From Solirubrobacter sp963848475 (lineage in GTDB: Bacteria; Actinomycetota; Thermoleophilia; Solirubrobacterales; Solirubrobacteraceae): a stretch of 64,000 bases of DNA. The stretch covers positions 1-64,000 of the forward strand of contig CAWKDW010000016.1 in assembly GCA_963848475.1 (NCBI GenBank). Reading direction: 5' to 3'. The notes beneath the pieces were generated by a model. The model saw only the letters and a program-made list of their open reading frames with translations. It had not been told where the DNA came from and ran no database searches. The position numbers and the translations under genes were made by a program. Of the stretch, positions 27,901 through 36,155 are shown in pieces (within the stretch, counting starts at the first letter, position 1; every line of letters begins with the position of its first letter).

Positions 27901-29553
27901 GGACGGACGCCGACGGCGACAGCCTCACGTACGCGTGGGACTTCGGCGACGGTGACACGTCGACCGAGCAGAACCCCACCCACACGTTCCTGGCCGCCGC
28001 GACCCGGACCGTCAAGGTCACGGTCTCCGACGGCAAGGGCGCGACGGGCGAGGCCACACTGAGCGTGGTCGTCCAGGCCAACCGCAACCCGACCATCGGC
28101 GCCGCCACGGCGGCGGCTCCGCAGGCCGGCATCGCGCCGCTCGCCGTGCAGCTCACGGGCGCCGCGACCGACGCCGACGGGCACACCGTCTCCTACAGCT
28201 GGGACCTCGACGGGGACGGCACGTACGAGACCACGACGCAGAACCCGACGATCACCTACACGGAGCCCGGGACCTACACCCCGACGCTGCGGGTGACCGA
28301 CCCGTTCGGCGGCGCGTCCACACGGCAGGTCGTCGTCAACGTCCTGCCGGCACAGCTCGACCCCGCGGCGAAGTTCAAGATCCTCGTGTTCTCGAAGACC
28401 GCCGCGTTCAGGCACTCGAACATCGACGAGGGCATCACCGCGCTCAAGAAGCTCGGTGCCGACAACGGCTTCGCCGTCGACGCGATCGAGGAGCCGTCCC
28501 TGTTCAGCGACGACTTCCTCAACCGCTACGACGCCGTCGTCTGGCTCTCGACCACGGGTGACGTGCTCAACGACACCCAGCAGGCGGCGTTCGAGCGCTA
28601 CATCCGCTCGGGCCACGGCTACGTGGGCATCCACGCGGCCGCCGACACCGAGTACACGTGGCCGTGGTACGGCAAGCTGGTGGGCGCGTACTTCCGCAAC
28701 CACCCGAACGGCACGCCGACCGCGACCGTCGTCACCGAGGACACCACACACGTGTCGACGGCCCACCTGCCCGCCCGCTGGACGCGGACGGACGAGTGGT
28801 ACAACTACCAGTCGATCGACAACCCCGTGATCAACGGCGGCGGCGTCGACTTCAGCCCGCGCGCGAACCCCGTGCACGTGCTGCTGACGATGGACGAGTC
28901 GACGTACGCCGAGGCCGATGGCTCCGACGGCGTCGATGACGACCACCCGATCTCCTGGTGCCACCGCTATGACGGCGGTCGCGCCTGGTACACCGGGATG
29001 GGACACACCGAGGCCTCGTTCCTGGAGCCCGACTTCCTGCACGCACATCCTCGGCGGGCTCGAGGTGGCGACGGGACACACGCCTGACGCGGCGTGCGGG
29101 GTCGTCGAGACCGAGACCCCGGGCGACATCAGCGGCACCGTGCCCGGCACGCTGGCGCTGACGATCGGCGCACCGGCGAGCTTCGGGACCTTCCTCCCGG
29201 GCATCGAGAAGACCTACGACGCCAGCATGACCGCCAACGTCGTCTCGACGGCGACCGCGGCCTCGCTGACGGTCAGGGACCCGAGCTTCACGGCTACGGG
29301 CCATCTCGTGAACGGGTCCTACGCGCTCGAACAGCCGTTGCGGGCGCGGGCGTCGAACGTCGACGTCTCGGGCGTCCCGTTCGCAGCGTTGAACAGCGAC
29401 CGGTCACCGCTGGCGCTGCTCACCTACATCGCACCGGTCAGCAATGACGCGGTCACGCTCGACTTCCGTCAGTCGATCGGGGCCTCGGAGGCGCTGTACA
29501 CCGGTGCGTACGGGAAGACGCTCGTCTTCACGCTCACCACCAGCACTCCCTAG
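21960..29553 (+). CDS. giant secreted PQQ-type GSDH / PKD / ThuA multidomain protein with shared C-terminal module (one apparent frameshift)
   Basis: About 2,530 residues once one surplus C at 29040 is removed. Order (residues): signal segment 1-28; glucose/sorbosone dehydrogenase-like propeller ~35-470 (HSSGSLYFGPDGSLYISTGDN); PKD 1 ~480-570; carbohydrate-binding beta-sandwich ~680-820; PKD 2 ~828-915; concanavalin-like domain ~918-1117; PKD 3 ~1136-1220; ThuA 1 ~1224-1460 (FRALVFSKTAAFRHDSI); PKD 4-6 ~1479-1737; concanavalin-like 2 ~1742-1947; PKD 7-8; ThuA 2 ~2139-2365; shared C-terminal module ~2391-2530. The concanavalin-PKD-ThuA cassette is duplicated, with long stretches of near-identical DNA. 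GAGGAGAG precedes ATG 21960. The likely role is extracellular polysaccharide or sugar oxidation; the exact substrate is unknown. Confidence 0.88.
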
Positions 29554-29570
29554 ACAACCCTAGGGCCGCA

Positions 29571-29611
29571 AAACCGGAGCGCCGACCCTCGGGTCGGCGC
29601 TCCGGCCGTTT
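29571..29611 (+). terminator. hairpin terminator after the GSDH/ThuA gene
   Basis: Arms at 29574-29588 and 29591-29605 are perfectly complementary over 15 bases with a two-base centre (about a 14-bp stem and 4-base loop), followed by CCGTTTAA. A-rich DNA precedes it, so the outer sequence can also pair. It separates the giant gene (stop 29553) from the small gene at 29624. Confidence 0.7.
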
Positions 29612-29623
29612 AAGGTGAGGGGT

Positions 29624-30268
29624 ATGTCCTCCTCGCAACCGCGCAACGTGAAGATCGGCGACAACGAGCGGGGCGGATGGTCTTCGGACCGGCCGCGCCG
29701 GCCCGGAGAGCCCGAGCGCCCGCCACGCAAGCAGGACGTCAGCGTGCGCGGCCGCGTGCTCGGCCCGACCGACCGGATGCGCTATTCCCCCGGCAGCCTG
29801 CTGCTGATCGCGTGCGCGGACCGCACCCTGCGCGATCGCTTCACCGCCCGCGTGATCGACGAGCAGAGCGCTGTCCTGTCGCTGGACAAGGTGCGCACGC
29901 TGCTCGCGGGCAAGGTCCCGGCCGCTGAGCTGGACGCCAAGGCTCAAGCCCTGCTTGAGGCTGCCGCCGCCAAACGGTTCGCTGGCGAACACACCGTGGT
30001 CATCCCGCTCGAGACGCTGGAGGCCTCCGAGCGGGAGCGCTACGTCCGACTCGCGGCCGTCAACCGCCGCCCCCGGCACCTCGTGCTGGTCGAAGCGGGC
30101 AAAGACGCGGTCCAGGAGTCAGAAAGGGCGCTGCTAGGCGAAATGCGGACCGCTTTGGACGCCGGAGAACTAGGCGCGGAGGGGTTCATGACGTCGCTTC
30201 GGCTCGGCGGACGCATGATCGACGAGCTCAAGAAGATCGTCTTCGCACCGCCTCCGGCAGACACATAG
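29624..30268 (+). CDS. degenerate P-loop kinase-like protein, function unknown
   Basis: A 214-residue soluble protein with a basic, Pro/Arg-rich first 45 residues. The core has the strand and helix order of polynucleotide-kinase-type P-loop proteins: a hydrophobic strand (PGSLLLIACADRTLRDRF) where a Walker A loop would lie, then 'VLSLDKVRTLLAGKVP', 'AALLEAAAAKRFAGEHTVVIPLETLEASERERYVRLAAVNRR' and 'PRHLVLVEA'. These parallel the 'S.D..R..l.G', 'GrtvVvDatnl....R' and 'P..avl' blocks of that family. The GxxGxGK[ST] loop is absent, so ATP binding is doubtful. The relationship is by eye, moderate at best. ATG 29624 follows AAGGTGAGGGG; the upstream in-frame GTG at 29615 is the alternative. Confidence 0.6.
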   Translation: MSSSQPRNVKIGDNERGGWSSDRPRRPGEPERPPRKQDVSVRGRVLGPTDRMRYSPGSLLLIACADRTLRDRFTARVIDEQSAVLSLDKVRTLLAGKVPAAELDAKAQALLEAAAAKRFAGEHTVVIPLETLEASERERYVRLAAVNRRPRHLVLVEAGKDAVQESERALLGEMRTALDAGELGAEGFMTSLRLGGRMIDELKKIVFAPPPADT

Positions 30269-30278
30269 AGGCGCGTTT

Positions 30279-30300
30279 CCCGTTGAGCTCCCTCAACGGG
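30279..30300 (+). terminator. hairpin terminator
   Basis: A nine-base stem (30279-30287 with 30292-30300) around CTCC, followed by CAAAGATTT. It lies 11 bp after the stop of the small P-loop-like gene and ahead of the first S15-type peptidase gene. Confidence 0.6.
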
Positions 30301-30393
30301 CAAAGATTTGGGGATTCACCGCTGATTCGCGCAGGCTTTTACTGAGATGAGGCGGGCGTGGGGCGCCCGCACAGGTGCGAAGACGGAGGGTGT

Positions 30394-33042
30394 ATGACGG
30401 CTCGGATGAGAGGATTCGCCGCGGGCGCGCTGGCGCTGGCGGCGATGGCACTTGGGGGCGGCGTCGCGCAGGCGCAGGCCGGCCCGGTGCTCGAGGACGG
30501 AAAGACCAAGGCGGTCTATGACTACAAGGCAGCGATCCGGGAGCGCGTGTTCATCCCGCAGCCCGGCATCGACCAGGACGCCGACGGGCAGATGGACTGG
30601 GTCACCGCGGACATCATCCGGCCCAGCGAGGGCAGCGCGACCAACAAGATGCCCGCGATCATCGATCCCTCCCCCTACTACACGACCGTGTGCCGGGGCA
30701 ACGAGTCGCAGTGCATGGCCGATTGGGACAGCGACGGCGTCAATGACCGCTGGCCGCTGTTCCTGGACAACTACTTCGTGCCGCGCGGCTACGCGTACAT
30801 CCTCGGCCAGATGAACGGCACCGGCTACACCACCAGCGGCTGCCCGCACCACGGCGGACCTGGCGACATCGCCGGCGAGAAGTCGATCGTCGACTGGCTC
30901 AACGGGCGCGTCGCGGGCTACACCGCAGCCGACCTCAACTCGACGCCGAAGCTCGCCGACTGGCACAACGGGTCGAGCGCGATGATCGGCAAGTCCTACG
31001 ACGGCACGCTCTCCAACGGCGTCGCCGCCACGGGCGTCGAAGGGCTGAAGACGATCGTCCCGGTCTCCGCGATCTCCGCTTGGTACAACTACTCGCGCAC
31101 CGGCGGCATCCGCCACAACACGAACTACCCGGGCGGCCTCAACAACACCGTCACGACGGGCACCAACCCGCCCGCGGGTGTCGATCTGCCGAGCCGGCGC
31201 ACGCTCTGCGCTCCGATCAACACGCTGTTCAACGACCTCGACGGCGACGAGCACGGCGACATCAACGAGTTCTGGCGCGACCGCGACTACGTCAAGGACG
31301 CCGGCAAGGTCAAGGCCGCCGTCTTCGCGACCCATGGCTTCCAGGACGACAACGTCCGCATGGACCACGAGGGCATGTGGTGGGAGGCCCTGAAGGCCAA
31401 CAACGTCCCGCGCAAGCTCTGGCTCCTGCGCGCCGGCCACACCGACCCGTTCGAGTCACGCCGCGCCGAGTGGGTCAAGACCCTGCACCGCTGGTTCGAC
31501 CACTACCTCTACGCCGTCAACAACGGCATCGAGACCGAGCCGAAGGTCACGATCGAGGAGTCCAAGGACGTCTGGAAGGACTACGGCGAGTGGCCGATCC
31601 CCGGCACCGAGAACGTCGATGTCTTCCTGCGCGGCACGAGCGAGACGACCGCCGGCACGCTCGGCGGCATCAGCGGCGGTGCGACCGACAGCGTGACGTA
31701 CACGCAGGGCGGCTCGACCAACGAGAACACGATCATGAACAACCCGGAGGGCTCGCAGGCCAACCGGCGCGTGTTCCTTTCGCAGCCGCTGACCGAGGAT
31801 GTCCGCCTGTCGGGCACCGCGATCATCAAGTTGCAGGCCTCGCTCTCGACCACCCAGAGCAACCTCGGCGCGCTGCTCGTCGACTACGGCGCGGCCACTC
31901 AGGTCTCGCGCAGCGGCGAAGGCATCCGCAACACCGAAACCCGGACCTGCTGGGGCGACACGAGCGCCGGCGGGCCCGACTGCACGATCGGCGACGAGTG
32001 CGAGGCCTCGGTGCGTGAGATCGACACCGCCTGCTACCTCGAAGTCAGCAAGCGCGACCAGGACGTCACCCAGTGGCGGGTCTCGCGCAGCGTGCTCGAC
32101 TCGTCCAACCGCACCTCGCTCTGGTACATGGACGCCTCCCCGGTCACGATCGACCAGAAGTACGACTTCACGATCCCACTGATGCCGACCGAGCACATCT
32201 TCGAGGCCGGCCATCAAATCGGCATCGTGCTCGTCACCAACCTGTTCGGAACCTCCGGCACGCCCGGCTCCACGGTGACCGTGGACACGAAGCTGTCCAA
32301 GGTGACGCTGCCGATCAAGGGCGGCTACGCCGCGCTGGCCTCGGCGGGCGGCACCGACGCCGAGACGGAGGCCCCGGTCATGTCCGGCGTCCCATCCGAC
32401 ATCGTGGTCTCCACGGCCAACCCGAGCGGGATCGCCGTGACCTACACGCCGCCGACGGCCACCGACAACGAGGATCCGAACCCGACGGTGACCTGCGATC
32501 CGGCCTCGGGGTCGCGGTTCACGATCGGCCAGCACCTCGTCACCTGCACCGCGCGGGACGCGAACGGCAACACGTCGACCGCGACCTTCACGATCACGGT
32601 CGGCGGGGAGAGCAGCGTCGGCGGCAGCGTCGGCGCGACCCTGTCGCTCTCACTCGGCGCTCCCGCGAGCTTCGGGGCGTTCACCCCGGGCATCGGCAAG
32701 ACGTATCTGGCCGCGACCACGGCCAACGTGATCTCGACCGCGGGTGACGCGCTCCTCAGCGTCGCCGACCCGAGTTCGAGCAACACCGGCCACCTGGTCA
32801 ACGGCACGTTCGCGCTCCCGCAACCGCTGCAGGCCCGCGCCCGCAACGCCGCCAACACCGGCACCGCGTTCAACAACGTCGGCTCCTCGGCCTCGCCGCT
32901 GAACCTGCTGACGTATGCGGAACCGATCTCCAACGACGCGTTGACGCTGGAGTTCAGCCAGCAGATCGGGAGCAACGATCCGCTGCGCACGGGCAGCTAC
33001 AGCAAGACGCTCACGTTCACATTGTCCACCACCACTCCGTAG
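30394..33042 (+). CDS. secreted CocE/NonD-type (S15) peptidase-like hydrolase, paralogue 1, with HYR domain and shared C-terminal module
   Basis: An 882-residue exported protein. Signal peptide: MTARMRGFAAGALALAAMALGGGVAQAQA (cleavage near residue 29). The S15 alpha/beta-hydrolase core has the nucleophile motif G-K-S-Y-D-G (Ser about 201), acid in THGFQDDNV and His in RAGHTDPF; a jelly-roll domain typical of X-prolyl dipeptidyl peptidase/cocaine-esterase proteins follows (about 400-660). An HYR-type Ig domain comes next (PPTATDNEDPNPTVTCDPASGS), then the ~140-residue C-terminal module ending FTLSTTTP at the stop. ATG 30394 has GGAGGG upstream. It is the only intact member of three tandem paralogues. 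It should cleave peptides or esters outside the cell. Confidence 0.9.
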   Translation: MTARMRGFAAGALALAAMALGGGVAQAQAGPVLEDGKTKAVYDYKAAIRERVFIPQPGIDQDADGQMDWVTADIIRPSEGSATNKMPAIIDPSPYYTTVCRGNESQCMADWDSDGVNDRWPLFLDNYFVPRGYAYILGQMNGTGYTTSGCPHHGGPGDIAGEKSIVDWLNGRVAGYTAADLNSTPKLADWHNGSSAMIGKSYDGTLSNGVAATGVEGLKTIVPVSAISAWYNYSRTGGIRHNTNYPGGLNNTVTTGTNPPAGVDLPSRRTLCAPINTLFNDLDGDEHGDINEFWRDRDYVKDAGKVKAAVFATHGFQDDNVRMDHEGMWWEALKANNVPRKLWLLRAGHTDPFESRRAEWVKTLHRWFDHYLYAVNNGIETEPKVTIEESKDVWKDYGEWPIPGTENVDVFLRGTSETTAGTLGGISGGATDSVTYTQGGSTNENTIMNNPEGSQANRRVFLSQPLTEDVRLSGTAIIKLQASLSTTQSNLGALLVDYGAATQVSRSGEGIRNTETRTCWGDTSAGGPDCTIGDECEASVREIDTACYLEVSKRDQDVTQWRVSRSVLDSSNRTSLWYMDASPVTIDQKYDFTIPLMPTEHIFEAGHQIGIVLVTNLFGTSGTPGSTVTVDTKLSKVTLPIKGGYAALASAGGTDAETEAPVMSGVPSDIVVSTANPSGIAVTYTPPTATDNEDPNPTVTCDPASGSRFTIGQHLVTCTARDANGNTSTATFTITVGGESSVGGSVGATLSLSLGAPASFGAFTPGIGKTYLAATTANVISTAGDALLSVADPSSSNTGHLVNGTFALPQPLQARARNAANTGTAFNNVGSSASPLNLLTYAEPISNDALTLEFSQQIGSNDPLRTGSYSKTLTFTLSTTTP

Positions 33043-33054
33043 GCCTCAAGCGGT

Positions 33055-33088
33055 GAGGTGCCGGCCGGGACTCCCCGGCCGGCGCCTC
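33055..33088 (+). terminator. hairpin terminator after S15 paralogue 1
   Basis: A 15-bp stem with one G.T wobble (33055-33069 with 33074-33088) around ACTC, followed by GGCGTTTAACC. It starts 12 bp after the stop codon, so the second paralogue, 170 bp downstream, is likely to have its own promoter. Confidence 0.75.
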
Positions 33089-33212
33089 GGCGTTTAACCA
33101 TCTGCACGGCCAATGCGTCGAAAGGCTGGACAAGTCTCATGTAAAAGGCCCTACCGTCCCGTGAGAGAAGCCGTCCGAGGATGACGGCCGGGGTCGGGCA
33201 ACGGAGGGTTGC

Positions 33213-35955
33213 ATGAGGATTGGGTTGAAGGGGCTGGCTGCCGGCGCATTGACGCTGACGGCGCTTGCGATGGGGGGCGGCGTCGCTCAGGCGCAGAGCG
33301 GGCCGGTGCTCGAGGACGGAAAGACCAAGTCCGTCTATGACTACAAGGCAGCGATCCGGGAGCGCGTGTTCATCCCGCAGCCCGGCATCGACCAGGACGC
33401 CAACGGCGTCATGGACTGGATCACGATCGACATCATCCGGCCGAGCGAGGGCAGCTCGACCAACAAGATGCCCGCGATCATCGATCCCAGCCCGTACTAC
33501 ACGACGGTCTGCCGCGGCAACGAGACGCAGTGCATGGCCGATTGGAACGGCGACAACGTCAACGACCGCTGGCCGCTGTTCCTGGACAACTACTTCGTGC
33601 CGCGCGGCTACGCGTACATCCTCGCGCAGATGAACGGCACCGGCTACACCACCAACGGCTGCCCGATGCACGGCGGACCTGGCGACATCGCCGGCGAGAA
33701 GTCGGTCATCGACTGGCTCAACGGGCGCGTCGCGGGCTACACCGCGGCCGACCTCAACTCGACGCCGAAGCTCGCCGACTGGCACAACGGGTCGAGCGCG
33801 ATGATCGGCAAGTCCTACGACGGCACGCTCTCCAACGGCGTCGCCGCCACGGGCGTCGAAGGGCCTGAAGACGATCGTCCCGGTCTCCGCGATCTCCGCT
33901 TGGTACAACTACTCGCGCACCGGCGGCATCCGCCACAACACGAACTACCCGGCCAGCCTCAACAACACCGTCACGACGAGCGCGAGCCCGCCGGCCGGTG
34001 TGTCGACACCTGAGCGCCGCACGCTGTGCAACCCGCTCAACGTGCCGATCAGTGACGACGCGAACATCGACACCGGCGACGGTGACGCCCACGGCGACAT
34101 CAACACGTTCTGGCGCGACCGCGACTACGTCAAGGACGCCAGCAAGATCAAGGCCGCCGTCTTCGCCACGCACGGCTTCCAGGACGACAACGTCCGCATG
34201 GACCACGAGGGCATGTGGTGGGAGGCCCTGAAGGCCAACAACGTCCCGCGCAAGCTCTGGCTCCTGCGCGCCGGCCACACCGACCCGTTCGAGTCACGCC
34301 GCGCCGAGTGGGTCAAGACCCTGCACCGCTGGTTCGACCACTACCTCTACGCCGTCAACAACGGCATCGAGACCGAGCCGAAGGTCACGATCGAGGAAGG
34401 CATCACCGAGACCGCTGACGCGGACCGCTGGAAGAACTACGACGAGTGGCCCATCCCGGGCACCGAGAACGTCGACGTCTACCTGCGCGCGACCGACGTT
34501 CCGACCGCGGCCGGCACGCTCGGCGGCGGCGGGGGCGGCGGCGCGGCCGACTCGCTCGGCTACACCGCTCGCACGAACACCAGCGAGACCACGCTGATGA
34601 ACACGCCCGACTGGCTCCCAGGCCAACCGCCGCGTGTTCCTCTCGCGGAAGCTGACCAAGGACGTCCGCCTGTCGGGCACCGCCACCACGGATCTCGTCG
34701 CCTCGCTCGGCAACACGCAGAGCAACCTCAGCGTCGTCATCGTCGACTACAACGCGACATCGTTCCTGCAGACCACCCGCAGCGGCGAGGGCATCTCCAA
34801 CACGTCGACCCGTACCTGCTGGGGCGACACCAGCAACAACGCGAACACGGGTGAGGCGGGCCCCACCTGCAACGTCGGTGACACCTGCACCGCTTCGGTG
34901 CGCGAGATCGACACCGCCTGCTACCTCGAGGTCTCCAAGCCCACGACGAGCGTCACCCAGTGGCGCGTCACCCGCGGCATCCGTGACTCGTCCAACCGCG
35001 ACTCGCTGTGGTTCGCCGACGCGACGCCGGTCACGATCGGCCAGCAGTACCACTACAAGTTCCCGACCATGCCGACCGAGCACATCTTCAAGGCCGGCCA
35101 CCAGATCGGGATCGTCATCGGCGGCTCGAACACCAGCATGGCTTCGGGCACCGGCAACGACAACGTCGCCGTCACGCTGGACACGCGCATGAGCAAGGTC
35201 GTCCTCCCGATCACGGGCGGTTACGCCGCGTTCGCGGGCGCCGGCGCCACCGACGCCGAGACGGTCCCGCCGGTCCTCGGCCCCGTCCCGGCCGACATCG
35301 CGACCGAGACGACCGACGCCGACGGCACGATCGTGAGCTTCACGCTCCCGACCGCGACCGACAACGAGGACCCCAACCCGACCGTGACCTGCACGCCTGA
35401 GTCCGGCTCGAAGTTCCCGGTCGGCACCACCACGGTCAGCTGCGTGGCGACCGACGCCAACGGCAACAGCTCGGCGGCGAAGACGTTCAACGTCGTCGTC
35501 AAGCGCCATCGTCCCGGTCAACAGCACCGTCGGCGGTAGCGTCGGCGCCACGCTGTCGCTCTCGCTCGGTGCGCCCGCGCAGCTTCGGGGCGTTCACCCC
35601 GGGCATCACGAAGACGTACCTGGCCTCGACCACGGCGACCGTCATCTCGACCGCCGGTGACGCGCTGCTGAGCGTCGCCGACCCGAGCTCGCTCGGCACC
35701 GGCCACCTGGTCAACGGCACGTTCGTGCTCGCCCAGCCGCTGCAGGCTCGCGCCCGCAACGCGGCCAACACCGGCACCGCGTACAACAACGTCGGTTCCT
35801 CGGCCTCGCCGCTGAACCTGCTGACCTACGCGGCCCCGATCTCCAACGACGCGGTGTCGTTGGAGTTCAGCCAGCTGGTCAACTCGACCGACCCGCTGCG
35901 CACGGGTTCCTACAGCAAGGCGCTCACGTTCACGCTGTCGACCACCACCCCGTAG
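33213..35955 (+). CDS. secreted CocE/NonD-type (S15) peptidase-like hydrolase, paralogue 2 (four apparent frameshifts)
   Basis: About 912 residues after removing four surplus bases (near 33864, 34618, 35504 and 35580). Same layout as paralogue 1: signal peptide (LKGLAAGALTLTALAMGGGVAQAQS), S15 core with GKSYDG, HGFQDDNV and RAGHTDPF, jelly-roll, HYR domain, and the C-terminal module ending FTLSTTTP. Blocks of DNA are identical to paralogue 1 (for example ~224 bp at 34175-34397), while others, such as the region after VTIEEG, differ and include a Gly-rich loop (GGGGGGGAAD). Every frameshift is explained by one extra C judged against the paralogue, so the gene is probably intact. GGAGGG precedes ATG 33213. 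Confidence 0.82.
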
Positions 35956-36003
35956 TCACACCGTAATCACCCTGTAATCACGGGGTTTTCAGAGGCCACT
36001 CAT

Positions 36004-36029
36004 CGGCCGCGAGCTTCGGCTCGCGGCCG
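36004..36029 (+). terminator. hairpin terminator with TTCG loop
   Basis: A perfect 11-bp stem (36004-36014 with 36019-36029) closed by a TTCG tetraloop, about 50 bp after the stop of S15 paralogue 2. Just before it, GTAATCAC is directly repeated at 35963 and 35974 (11-bp period), with no role I can name. Confidence 0.75.
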
Positions 36030-36107
36030 TTGAGCAACCTGCACGGGCAGTGGACGGATAGCCGTGTGCAGTTCGCGTAAACGGGCCATATCGTTGCGAT
36101 CGCAAGG

Positions 36108-36130
36108 AGCCGTCGAGCCAGTCGACGGCT
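36108..36130 (+). promoter_or_regulatory. leader dyad upstream of S15 paralogue 3
   Basis: Nine-base arms AGCCGTCGA/TCGACGGCT (36108-36116 and 36122-36130) flank a 5-base centre, 26 bp before ATG 36156. It could be an operator or a leader hairpin. Upstream of paralogues 2 and 3 I also see similar GTAAAAGGCCCTACCGT (from about 33141) and GTAAACGGGCCATATCGT (from about 36077) segments that may be parts of a shared promoter. Confidence 0.35.
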
Positions 36131-36155
36131 GGGTCTGTGTCGCAACGGAGGTCAA

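Noticed and set aside
24576..29204. A 1,500-codon minus-strand open frame opposite the GSDH/ThuA gene
   Set aside because: Same GC-driven antisense effect; its Val/Arg/Gly-rich translation has no domain, while the plus strand shows PKD and ThuA motifs.
29130..29553. The shared C-terminal module as an LPXTG or GlyGly-CTERM sorting signal
   Set aside because: No LPXTG-like motif, hydrophobic helix or basic tail is present in any of the five copies.
35963..35981. GTAATCAC direct repeat as an att site
   Set aside because: It is only 8 bases, duplicated once at 11-bp spacing, with no integrase or element boundary nearby.
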